From contig NZ_QCZD01000002.1 of NCBI RefSeq assembly GCF_003075045.1, forward strand, positions 1-64,000: 64,000 nt of DNA. Reading direction: 5' to 3'. This DNA comes from Maribacter litoralis (GTDB lineage: Bacteria > Bacteroidota > Bacteroidia > Flavobacteriales > Flavobacteriaceae). Positions 15,108-22,951 of the stretch are shown in pieces. Both the position numbers and the translations under genes were made by a program. The notes beneath the pieces were generated by a model, which was not told the origin of the DNA, made no database searches, and was given only the letters and a program-made list of their open reading frames with translations. Positions within the stretch are counted from its first letter, which is position 1; each line of letters opens with the position of its first letter.

Positions 15108-17669
15108 CTAATCTTTTTTATAAGCCAAAAGGCGCAGCGCATTGGCCACGACTACCAAGGTAGACCCCTCGTGAAATGCCACGGCTATTCCTATGTTTGC
15201 CCAGCTCAAAATGGTGGCTGGTATCAGAAGTGCCACAACCCCAAGGCTTACCCAAAGGTTCTGCTTGATTATGGCCTTTGCTTTCCTACTTAAGCCAATG
15301 GCAAAGGGCAGGGTTTCCAATTTATCGGCCATTAGGGCAACATCCGCGGTTTCTAAAGCCACATCACTGCCCGCTGCACCCATTGCAATACCTACGGTAC
15401 TGTTTGCCATCGCAGGCGCATCGTTTACACCATCTCCCACCATTGCCACCTTGGATTCCTTTTCCTTTAATTCTTTTATGGCATCCACTTTTTCCTCCGG
15501 CAACAGGCTTCCCCAAGCATCGGTCAATCCAATTTCTTTAGCAACGGCGTCGGCAACCTTTTGATTATCCCCGGTTAGCATTATCATCCGCTTGATACCG
15601 ATTTCCTTTAATTTTTTCAGTGTTTCCTTGGCCGCTTCCCGTGGGGTGTCCATCAGGGCGATGATACCGATATATTCTTTGTTCCTTCTTATAAGCATCG
15701 TCGTGTTTCCGTCGCTTTCAAGTTCTTTTACTTTATTCGATATTTCTTCGGATGGTTTTGCTTCATCGAGGTCTTCGTACAAGTCAAGGTTTCCAATATA
15801 GATTTTATCCTTGCCCAAGGACGCTTTGATACCTTTTCCGAGAACCGCTTCTAAATCTGACGCATCGTTAATATCAGTACCTTTCAGACGCTCTTTCCCA
15901 TCCCTTACGACAGCTTTGGCCAAAGGGTGGTCGCTCAAATTTTCAACAGCAACAGCTATCTTTAACAGTTCATTTTCTTCAATATCCCCTAATGGTACTA
16001 CATCGGTAAGTTTGGGCTTGCCTTCTGTAAGCGTGCCCGTTTTATCAAAAGCCAAAGCCGTAATGACCCCCAAATCCTCAAGCGGTCGCCCACCTTTGAT
16101 AAGTACCCCGCCACGAGCCGCTCTTGCAACCCCGCTTAATACAGCACTTGGTGTTGAAATGGCCAGTGCACAGGGGCTGGCGGCTACCAATACCGCCATT
16201 GCACGGTAAAAACTTGCACTAAACGGTTCATCAATGACCAGAAAGGCAAAGAGCAGGATACCCACCAGTATCAGTACGGATGGTACAAAGTATTTTTCAA
16301 ACTTATCGGTCAACAGTTGGGTAGGGGACTTCTGGGTCTGCGCCTCGTTAACCAGTTTGACCAGTCGGGATAGTGTAGAGTCTTTGGCTTCCTTGATTAC
16401 CTTTATTTCCAGCGTGTTATTACCGTTGATAGTTCCAGCGAATACCCGATTTTCGTCCTTGATATCATCGTCTGCCGAATAGTCCCTGCTCGTATCTTCC
16501 ACGGGAATTTTGTCCACGGGTACACTTTCCCCAGTAATAGGTGCCTGGTTGACGCTGCTTTTTCCATTGACCACGACGCCATCTGCGGATATTTTACTAT
16601 TGGGCTTGACCACAATGATATCGCCTATACTTAATTTTTCAATCCCGACTTCTTCTGTCTTGCCATCTTTTTTCAGCAATGCCGTTTTTGGTGCTAAATC
16701 TGCCAGTGCCGCAATGGACTTTCGGGCCTTTTCCATTGCATAATGTTCAAGGGCGTGCCCCAAACTAAACAGGAACAGCAACAAGGCACCTTCTGCCCAT
16801 TCGCCCAGAGCTGCGGCACCGATGGCGGCAACCAACATCAAGAAGTCGATTTCAAAGCCGCCCTTGGCTACGGTCTGTATAGCCTCTTTCGCCGTAAAGT
16901 ACCCTCCAAAAAAGTAAGCACCGACGTATAAAGATAAGCTAACCCAATCCGGTATTGATTCTACGTAGGAAAGGCCAAAACCAATACCCAGAAGCGTACC
17001 GCAAATGATGGCAAAAATAAGTTCGGTATTCTTGCCAAAAATACCACCGTGGGCGTGTGCCTCACTTTCACCCTCCTTGTGGTTGTGTTCTTCGCCGTCT
17101 TTATGAACGTGGTCTTCGCTCTCGCCAACGTGTTGATTTTCCTCCTTGTCTTGAGTATCTTCAGATTTTTCTTCACCGTTGGAAACTTCCATTTTTTGTA
17201 AATACGTTTCTGTATCAACGGAAGGTTCAATAATGGTAAGCCCTTGTTTTTCTATTTTCTTTTTAATAGCCCCAAATCCTGTAATGCCTTTATCAAATTC
17301 CACACGTACCATTCCAGAAGCGGATGCGGAAACTTCGAGAACTCCATCGACCTCCTTGACTGCTTTCTCGATGGTTCGGGCGTGACGGGTGTGGCGTATC
17401 CCTTCCACGGCTATTAGCCTATGCCCAAATTTATCCGTGATTTGGGCTCCCGTGGTTTCTGCCAAGGACTTTACTCTATCAAGGGAAATGACATCAGGGT
17501 CATAATGGAAACAGAGTTGCGGTATACCGTCCGGTTTTTCATCGGATATGTGTACACTGTCAATGCCTTCACGTCCACTTAATTTGTCGATGATCCTGTT
17601 GATGCAGGCATCTTTTTCGTCCGGTACCTGTGGAAGGATTACGGGAATTTTCATTTTTAGTTTTTTCAT
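15108..17669 (-). CDS. P1B-4-type (SPC) metal-exporting ATPase with His-rich N-terminus
   Basis: From ATG 17669 the pump has 853 residues. The membrane metal motif is SPC rather than CPC (AASPCALAIS, about residue 498), and the last helix carries HEGST, the pair that marks P1B-4 ATPases (CoaT/CzcP group, Co/Zn/Cd/Fe). DKTGT is near residue 541 and GDGVNDAP follows. Two ferredoxin-like domains lie at the N-terminus. In the second the usual CxxC is replaced by His-Thr-Arg-His at about residues 93-96. A His/Glu/Asp-rich linker (HVHKDGEEHNHKEG) precedes the membrane domain. The longer frame to 17744 overlaps the bestrophin stop and is not preferred. Confidence 0.92.
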   Translation of the reverse strand: MKKLKMKIPVILPQVPDEKDACINRIIDKLSGREGIDSVHISDEKPDGIPQLCFHYDPDVISLDRVKSLAETTGAQITDKFGHRLIAVEGIRHTRHARTIEKAVKEVDGVLEVSASASGMVRVEFDKGITGFGAIKKKIEKQGLTIIEPSVDTETYLQKMEVSNGEEKSEDTQDKEENQHVGESEDHVHKDGEEHNHKEGESEAHAHGGIFGKNTELIFAIICGTLLGIGFGLSYVESIPDWVSLSLYVGAYFFGGYFTAKEAIQTVAKGGFEIDFLMLVAAIGAAALGEWAEGALLLFLFSLGHALEHYAMEKARKSIAALADLAPKTALLKKDGKTEEVGIEKLSIGDIIVVKPNSKISADGVVVNGKSSVNQAPITGESVPVDKIPVEDTSRDYSADDDIKDENRVFAGTINGNNTLEIKVIKEAKDSTLSRLVKLVNEAQTQKSPTQLLTDKFEKYFVPSVLILVGILLFAFLVIDEPFSASFYRAMAVLVAASPCALAISTPSAVLSGVARAARGGVLIKGGRPLEDLGVITALAFDKTGTLTEGKPKLTDVVPLGDIEENELLKIAVAVENLSDHPLAKAVVRDGKERLKGTDINDASDLEAVLGKGIKASLGKDKIYIGNLDLYEDLDEAKPSEEISNKVKELESDGNTTMLIRRNKEYIGIIALMDTPREAAKETLKKLKEIGIKRMIMLTGDNQKVADAVAKEIGLTDAWGSLLPEEKVDAIKELKEKESKVAMVGDGVNDAPAMANSTVGIAMGAAGSDVALETADVALMADKLETLPFAIGLSRKAKAIIKQNLWVSLGVVALLIPATILSWANIGIAVAFHEGSTLVVVANALRLLAYKKD

Positions 17670-17694
17670 TTTATAAAATTTTAAAGTTGACCCT

Positions 17695-18585
17695 TTACAG
17701 TATATAATATTCGCTCGCTTTTTCTTTGATCGGAATATCCTCATCCCCTATCATTTGTTTAAGATTTATTTCAATAGTTGTAGCCAAATCGGTTACAGGG
17801 GTGTCCATAGGTCGATTTTCAAAAGGGTCCTGCATCAAAATGGATGTTTTTTCAATGGCAACGAAAATAATCGGTATTCCAATAGTTAGACTTATTTCCA
17901 CCGCCAGGTATTGGTCTGACAGACCAAATGGTAACATTGTGGCAAATACATAAATGATTAAATGGATTAATAAACTATGTGCTTTGGGGAAGACCGTGTT
18001 TTTTATACGTTCGCACTTGCCCATAGAATCACATAATCTGGCTATGGTACTGTCTATTTGTACCTGCTGAAAATCATTGACCATACCGTTTTCTTTTGCT
18101 TTTAGCAAAGTTTCAGAATGTTCTGACAATAAAGTATTTGGAATATTAAAAGACTCCAACTTATAAGATTTTTGGTATTCCTTAACTTTGGGGGAAAAGG
18201 GTAGTTTTCTCAATGATTCACCCAATGCATAGCACCAGATTATTTGACGGTTGGTCATTTCATTGACCAAAATATCGTACTGCCCGTTGCTCCTTTTGAA
18301 AAATGAAACACATTGTCTGACCAGTGTTCGGGAATCATTCACAATTGCGCCCCATATAATACGGGCTTCCCACCAGCGCTCATAAGCTTGATTGGTTCGA
18401 AAACCCAAAAGCAAAGCTACCGCAGTGCCAAAAACAGCAGTAACACCAATTGGAATAGAGATTTTTGACAAAAAACCATATTGGTCCAAAATACCCACAG
18501 CTACAGCATATGATGCAATGAATACAATATCAAACTTTATGGTTTTAATGAAATTGACAATGGATATTCTTTTATTTAAGAGCAT
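17695..18585 (-). CDS. Bestrophin-family chloride/anion channel protein
   Basis: A 296-residue protein with four membrane helices and the bestrophin landmarks FRTNQAYERWWEARIIWG near residue 62 and LPFGL in the second half. Prokaryotic bestrophins are pentameric ion channels. The gene lies directly upstream of the P1B-4 pump (26-base gap) in the same direction, so it may balance charge or supply counter-ions during metal export. That link is inferred from position only. Confidence 0.88.
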   Translation of the reverse strand: MLLNKRISIVNFIKTIKFDIVFIASYAVAVGILDQYGFLSKISIPIGVTAVFGTAVALLLGFRTNQAYERWWEARIIWGAIVNDSRTLVRQCVSFFKRSNGQYDILVNEMTNRQIIWCYALGESLRKLPFSPKVKEYQKSYKLESFNIPNTLLSEHSETLLKAKENGMVNDFQQVQIDSTIARLCDSMGKCERIKNTVFPKAHSLLIHLIIYVFATMLPFGLSDQYLAVEISLTIGIPIIFVAIEKTSILMQDPFENRPMDTPVTDLATTIEINLKQMIGDEDIPIKEKASEYYIL

Positions 18586-18606
18586 ATTGAGAAATTATAA
18601 TTGTTA

Positions 18607-18924
18607 TTAGTGGTGGTGTTCAAATTTTTTCCCAATTTTTTGAATAATGGGATAGATAAAGATTGCTATGGCCGAAAGGAAAATTATCCCAGAATACAAG
18701 GCATAAATTCCAGAAAACAATTTGCCAGCATCGGTTTGTGCTTCATCTAAGGGACCCATTCCTGTAAGAATCATTGAAGCGTTTAAAAAGCTATCAATCC
18801 AACTTAATTTCAAAAAATAATAATACCCAAGCATCCCGATTCCCAAAGAAACAGTTATAATTAAAATCATAATAATGGCACCGTTGAATATTTTGTGGTA
18901 CAATCTGTCATTCATTAATTTCAT
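18607..18924 (-). CDS. Two-helix membrane protein with a pore-like TGMGP segment
   Basis: 105 residues with helices at about 13-36 and 70-92. Between them lies SWIDSFLNASMILTGMGPLDEA, a re-entrant-looking amphipathic stretch like the pore helix and filter of 2-TM potassium channels, but with TGMGP instead of TVGYG. The protein ends in three His. It is 21 bases upstream of the bestrophin gene and in the same transcript. I recognise it as a conserved hypothetical of metal islands, not a characterised channel. The channel idea is inference from topology. Confidence 0.65.
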   Translation of the reverse strand: MKLMNDRLYHKIFNGAIIMILIITVSLGIGMLGYYYFLKLSWIDSFLNASMILTGMGPLDEAQTDAGKLFSGIYALYSGIIFLSAIAIFIYPIIQKIGKKFEHHH

Positions 18925-19048
18925 ATGGTTCGGTTATTTACATTTTGTATTCCAATTATGTCATAAACTTTCTTGCTATAAATCTTTAACCTAAAGCTAT
19001 ATATGAAATATTGGTAAAAGTTAGAGTTCTTTTTTATAAGGTTTTTAA

Positions 19049-19303
19049 CTATACTTCAGTGCCACATTTAGAACAAAATTTTGCATCCATAGGTATTGGT
19101 TCTTCACAACTTTTGCATTTTACTTTACCTAAAGGCTCGCCACAATGTTGACAAAAAGAAGCATTTTCAGGATTGTTTTTGCCGCATTTTATACATCTCA
19201 CAACAACTTTGGGTTCATCAAATCTTGGGTCATTATTTTTACGTTGATGCTTGTTGGAATGATGACCATAACTTCCTCTTAATAAATGTTTTAAAAATCC
19301 CAT
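19049..19303 (-). CDS. Double zinc-ribbon protein
   Basis: 84 residues. After a His-rich, basic N-terminus (GSYGHHSNKHQRKN) come two zinc ribbons: CIKC...FCQHCGEP and CKSC...FCSKCG, four CxxC knuckles in total. Proteins of this type often serve as accessory or regulatory subunits. It starts 5 bases after the AlbA_2 gene ends, so the two are very likely made together and may interact. Confidence 0.75.
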   Translation of the reverse strand: MGFLKHLLRGSYGHHSNKHQRKNNDPRFDEPKVVVRCIKCGKNNPENASFCQHCGEPLGKVKCKSCEEPIPMDAKFCSKCGTEV

Positions 19304-19308
19304 ATTGT

Positions 19309-20112
19309 TTAATTTAAGTGTGTTTCCATGTAATCCAATGCTTCGGGCATATCCAACTCCCGGGTACCGTTCCCGGTTCTGATAAAGAAATGAGAACGGT
19401 CGCCCAGGTTCAAATACACTGGTTTTTGCGATTTGTAGACCCTTACATAACAGATATCCTTTTCTTCAAATTGGTAAAAGGTCACCTTTGCCAAAGGGCA
19501 AAAATGCGTGCCTAAATTGACAGACACCAACTGCATTATATACTGTTCAAATCCGTCCTTGCCCGGTTTCTTTAAAGTACCGTAATCTTGTTCGAGCCCC
19601 AGGATACGGCCTTCATCGTCAACTCCTATAATCAAATGGCCGCCTTCGGTATTCATAAATCCTGCAATGGTCTTTGCCACTACCATTTCCAAGGCTTTGT
19701 TTACCTTACCTTGTCGAAGGTCCCACCGCAAGGTGCTTTTGAATTCTACCTCGTGGTTTTCACCTTTGTCCAATAATTCCCTTATCAAGGTTATTCCGAC
19801 TTTCTCCCTATTTAGTTGAAATATTGTTTTTCTTGTATAGAACATCAGGGCGAGACTGCTTCCCATAATACCAAACAGGATATTTTTTAGGATTTGGTCC
19901 ACATCTCCAAATCCAAGAGCTTGCCCAACTGCATTTTTGAACAAATACCACCAATTGCCCGTATCACCGCTCTGGTCATACTGGAATAGGGAAATGCCCA
20001 ATGGCTGTATAATGATTATGCCCACCGCAAACCCTAAAACAATAGCAATAAGAAGTCCTTGCCTGTTCAGCCCTCCTCTTTTTTGATTATGTATGCCATT
20101 AGCAAGTTTCAT
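19309..20112 (-). CDS. Membrane-anchored AlbA_2 (Schlafen-type) domain protein
   Basis: 267 residues. The first about 100 form a membrane module with two helices (QPLGI and NILFGIMGSSLALMFY landmarks). The rest is an AlbA_2/Schlafen-type domain: GENHEVEFKSTLRWD, KTIAGFMNTEGGHLIIGVDDEGRILGLE, FFIRTGNGTREL and a final LDYMETHL. AlbA_2 domains bind nucleic acid or act as regulators and nucleases; tethering to the membrane is unusual. The membrane module alone is encoded again at 12371-12637. The gene lies between SHOCT and zinc-ribbon genes with gaps of 6 and 5 bases. Confidence 0.8.
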   Translation of the reverse strand: MKLANGIHNQKRGGLNRQGLLIAIVLGFAVGIIIIQPLGISLFQYDQSGDTGNWWYLFKNAVGQALGFGDVDQILKNILFGIMGSSLALMFYTRKTIFQLNREKVGITLIRELLDKGENHEVEFKSTLRWDLRQGKVNKALEMVVAKTIAGFMNTEGGHLIIGVDDEGRILGLEQDYGTLKKPGKDGFEQYIMQLVSVNLGTHFCPLAKVTFYQFEEKDICYVRVYKSQKPVYLNLGDRSHFFIRTGNGTRELDMPEALDYMETHLN

Positions 20113-20118
20113 TGCAGT

Positions 20119-20340
20119 TTATTTTTTCTTGTTTTCCCGTAACAGTTTCTTTCGCTGTTCAAACTCTTCCTTGCTTATTTCGCCCCGTGCAAAACGTTCC
20201 CTCAGGATTTCCATCGCACTATCCTTTTTCCGTTTCTGTCCCGGGGTGGGGTAAGGAATTAGGAATATCCAAAAGATGAGGATTATCCAAAGTCCCCACC
20301 ATATCCAGTGCATTCCTCCAAAATACCAATCGTCCATCAT
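20119..20340 (-). CDS. Small membrane protein with SHOCT domain
   Basis: 73 residues: an aromatic transmembrane helix near the N-terminus (WIWWGLWIILIFWIFLI) and a C-terminal SHOCT motif (AMEILRERFARGEISKEEFEQRKKLL), as in many small bacterial membrane proteins. SHOCT domains are thought to help oligomerisation. It is 6 bases upstream of the AlbA_2 gene. Confidence 0.85.
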   Translation of the reverse strand: MMDDWYFGGMHWIWWGLWIILIFWIFLIPYPTPGQKRKKDSAMEILRERFARGEISKEEFEQRKKLLRENKKK

Positions 20341-20382
20341 AGTGTTTCTGTTTTTAAATCAATAGTATATCCATTTTTTATG

Positions 20383-20736
20383 TTATTCTATTTCTATCCA
20401 TTCTTTGGCCAATTCTTTTTCTTCGGTCTTATAAAATTTTATATGAGCTTCTGAAAAAGGAAGCAATACCTCGGTAAATTGTTCTTGCCATTTAACGCTA
20501 CCCACCAAAGCAACACGCTTTAAATGCTTTTCATTCGGAAGGTTTAATTCAATTCCCTTCCAATATGCCTCTGCTGTCCAGCCTTCAAAATTTTCCATCT
20601 CGATGTACCAATACACTTGTGGATGGGCAGTTATATGTTCTGTTAAGACTGGTATCAAGTTTTCATAATCCTTGGCATCCAGCTTATTCTCTGCTACCAT
20701 ATATACAGTAGCCTCTTTTTTATAGATTGTTATCAT
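20383..20736 (-). CDS. STAS/SEC14 (SpoIIAA-like) domain protein (first copy)
   Basis: 117 residues of the same family as 12662-13021: VYWYIEMENFEGW near residue 40, VALVGSVKWQEQF, and a C-terminal IKFYKTEEKELAKEWIE. It follows the first Fur gene by 44 bases. The repeated pairing of this family with Fur-type regulators and P1B pumps in this island suggests a shared role in metal stress. A catalytic activity is not apparent. Confidence 0.82.
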   Translation of the reverse strand: MITIYKKEATVYMVAENKLDAKDYENLIPVLTEHITAHPQVYWYIEMENFEGWTAEAYWKGIELNLPNEKHLKRVALVGSVKWQEQFTEVLLPFSEAHIKFYKTEEKELAKEWIEIE

Positions 20737-20780
20737 TGCTCATTATTTATAAATGATAATTGAATTTAAAAACCAAACGT

Positions 20781-21203
20781 TTAAACCAAATTGCCACTGC
20801 ATTTTTCGCAGATACCCTTTACCACCAAGTTGATATCCTCGGTAATATAACCATCAGGTAAGTTGATGTGAGGGATTTTATGTTCTGTTAAACAGACCGT
20901 CTCATTACAATTGTTGCAATGAAAGTGCAAATGAAGGTCGTTGCCGACCTCGCATTCACAATTTTCTTCGCAAAGGGCGTATTTTATAACCCCTGTCCCA
21001 TCCTCGATTTGATGCACAATCCCTTTTTCTTCAAACGCTTTCATAGTCCTAAATAGGGTACTTCTTTCACTGACCTTAAAATCTTTTTCCAAGTCGCCAA
21101 GGCTGATGGCCACATTCAACTCTGCCAACCGCTTATAGGTCATAAGGCGCATAGCCGTAGGTCGTATCCCTTTGTTTTCCAGAAGTTGAACTATTTTTTC
21201 CAT
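20781..21203 (-). CDS. Fur-family metalloregulator (first copy)
   Basis: 140 residues: N-terminal winged helix (KGIRPTAMRLMTY, then SERSTLFRTMKAFEEKGIVHQI), the metal-binding block DLHLHFHC, and Cys pairs CNNC and CEKC for structural zinc. It follows the PII-like gene by 15 bases. It is evidently related to the second copy at 14628-15062, but the internal loop before DLHLHFHC is Cys-rich (CEENCECE) here, which could add a metal site. The regulated promoter is not obvious; I found no clear Fur-box palindrome nearby. Confidence 0.9.
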   Translation of the reverse strand: MEKIVQLLENKGIRPTAMRLMTYKRLAELNVAISLGDLEKDFKVSERSTLFRTMKAFEEKGIVHQIEDGTGVIKYALCEENCECEVGNDLHLHFHCNNCNETVCLTEHKIPHINLPDGYITEDINLVVKGICEKCSGNLV

Positions 21204-21218
21204 TTGTACTGAAGTGTT

Positions 21219-21557
21219 TTATAGGTCGTACCGTTTTAAGGAATCCCCAGTTTTAATCTGAAAGGCATCTTCAATATTTGCTATATAGATAATGCCGTCT
21301 CCAGGTTCTTCCGTTTTGCCATTTTTTAAAATTATTTCAATGGCAGCTTGGGCTTCCTCATTTTGACAGACCAATTCCAGCTTAACCACAGGACTATCGG
21401 TAATACGAAAATCCAACGAAGGTCTTGCACCTTTTGCCTTGAATGCGCCAGTACCTACTGCTTGTGAAAGGGTCATACTTTCAAATCCATTATCTGATAG
21501 TGCTTCAATGACTCTTTGGATTCGGTTCGGTTTTACAAATGCTTTTATTTCTTTCAT
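21219..21557 (-). CDS. PII-like (GlnB-fold) signalling protein of a metal efflux locus
   Basis: 112 residues with the PII fold: MKEIKAFVKPNRIQRVIEAL at the start and PGDGIIYIANIEDAFQIKTGD at the end, the latter being PII signature 2. The T-loop region lacks the uridylylated Tyr, and the Lys of the usual TGKxGDGK motif is replaced, so classical nitrogen signalling is unlikely. PII-like proteins beside RND metal pumps are known in many bacteria, and some bind metals or nucleotides. Here it lies between the adaptor gene and the first Fur gene, downstream of a long inverted repeat. Confidence 0.82.
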   Translation of the reverse strand: MKEIKAFVKPNRIQRVIEALSDNGFESMTLSQAVGTGAFKAKGARPSLDFRITDSPVVKLELVCQNEEAQAAIEIILKNGKTEEPGDGIIYIANIEDAFQIKTGDSLKRYDL

Positions 21558-21583
21558 CTTAAAAATATTTTTATGTTTTAATC

Positions 21584-21656
21584 GATTTTGAACCGAGCTT
21601 GTTTTCTAATTTTTAACTAACTAATTAAGACGATAAACAAACTCGGAATCAAAATC
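21584..21656. repeat. Long imperfect inverted repeat between adaptor and PII-like genes
   Basis: Two arms of 21-22 bases (21584-21604 and 21635-21656) are complementary apart from one mismatch and one extra base, around a 30-base AT-rich loop. The arms are richer in G+C than the flanks. There is no T-run after it on the minus strand, so it is not an ordinary terminator. It may be an RNA processing or attenuation hairpin between the efflux genes and the PII-Fur transcript, or a repressor site. Confidence 0.7.
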
Positions 21657-21672
21657 TTTGATTGTTATTGAA

Positions 21673-22935
21673 TTAATGTCCGTGTTCCAGTTCGCCTTTA
21701 ACCATTTCCGAAGACAGGTTATACGCTCCGTTTATGACAACTTTGGCGTCCTTTGAAACTTCGGCAGGCAGGTTGACTTCAACAAAGCCTAAATCAGTAA
21801 TACCAACCGTTACGGGTATCATTTTAAATTTCATTTTGTTCGCTTCCATTTCTTCATCTTCATCCAAAATAAAAATAAAGGATTGCTCGCCTTCTTTTAT
21901 AATGGCAGCTTCCGGTACGGCGAAACCCTTTTTTTCGCCCTGCACTATTCGTCCTTGTACGTACATACCCGGCAATAGGTTTTTATCCTTGTTTTCAATG
22001 TCTGCCAGAACTTCCAAAGCTTTTGGGTCGGTGTTGAAGGTTTTGCCCACAGACCGAACGGTTGCTTTAAGCAGTTCATCTGGACGAGAAGCTGTTGAAA
22101 AATATATCTGTTGCCCTTTCTTGATTTGCTTTATGTCTTTTTCATATACTTTGAAGTTGACATAGATTTTTGAGTTGTCGCTTATCGAGAACATTTTGGA
22201 TTGTTGTGCCACGTAATCGCCAAGGCTAATCATTACTTCATCCACATACCCACTAATAGGCGAGGTAATGGGAACAGCGGAATATATTTGGCCTTCCGCC
22301 ACTTTGTCCGGGTTAATGCCCAACAGTCTCAACTGGGACCGCAAACCATTGACGCTGGATGTTGTGGAACGAAATTTTGACTGCGCCATCTGAAATTCCT
22401 TGCCAGAAGAAACACCTTTATCATAAAGGGTCTGCTTACGTTCAAAATCCTGTTTCAAAAAGACCAGTTCGTCATTTTTTTCCTGATAATCTTGTTGCAT
22501 TGCAATGATATCTGGGTGTTCTATATATGCCAACACCTGACCTTTCTTTACGTTATCTCCAGGGATTACTTTTATGGAACTCACATTTCCACCAACAAAA
22601 GGACTTATGTTCGCCTTGTCCTGTGGGAAAAGTTCCAGCGTTCCTGTTACTTTAATGTTGTTCCCTAAATTGCGTTTCGCCAAAGGTTTCATTTCCAAAC
22701 CTATGGTTTCGGCCTGTTGCTTTGTGAGTTCGACAACGCCTTCTTCCTCGCTGTGACCACCTTCTTCCTCTTCTCCTTCAACGTGGCCTTCTTCGCCGTG
22801 TGCATCTTCTCCAACTTCATTGGTTTTTGATACGCCTTCAGCTTCGTTATGCCCAAGTTCAGATTTTTGGGCATCGTTACAGCTCATAAACATAAGTGTA
22901 AATAATACGGTACTTACTAATAGTATATTTTTCAT
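21673..22935 (-). CDS. RND efflux periplasmic adaptor lipoprotein (CzcB/CusB type)
   Basis: From ATG 22935 the protein has 420 residues. It has a lipoprotein signal (MFMSCN lipobox), then a His/Glu-rich segment (AHGEEGHVEGEEEEGGHSEEE) likely to bind divalent metals. The membrane-fusion fold follows with lipoyl halves (FVGGNVSSIKVIPGDNVKKGQVLAYIEHPD and ITSPISGYVDEVMISLGDYV), a coiled-coil hairpin and a beta-barrel region. It links the inner-membrane pump to the outer-membrane channel. The longer frame to 22983 overlaps the pump gene end and is not preferred; the true start lies 17 bases after the pump stop. Confidence 0.92.
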   Translation of the reverse strand: MKNILLVSTVLFTLMFMSCNDAQKSELGHNEAEGVSKTNEVGEDAHGEEGHVEGEEEEGGHSEEEGVVELTKQQAETIGLEMKPLAKRNLGNNIKVTGTLELFPQDKANISPFVGGNVSSIKVIPGDNVKKGQVLAYIEHPDIIAMQQDYQEKNDELVFLKQDFERKQTLYDKGVSSGKEFQMAQSKFRSTTSSVNGLRSQLRLLGINPDKVAEGQIYSAVPITSPISGYVDEVMISLGDYVAQQSKMFSISDNSKIYVNFKVYEKDIKQIKKGQQIYFSTASRPDELLKATVRSVGKTFNTDPKALEVLADIENKDKNLLPGMYVQGRIVQGEKKGFAVPEAAIIKEGEQSFIFILDEDEEMEANKMKFKMIPVTVGITDLGFVEVNLPAEVSKDAKVVINGAYNLSSEMVKGELEHGH

Positions 22936-22951
22936 TTCTCTTTTTTTAAGG

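Noticed and set aside
16743-17385. Several open frames opposite the P1B ATPases, dnaE, susC and the RND pump
   Set aside because: They are antisense shadows of strongly supported genes and lack domain features of their own.
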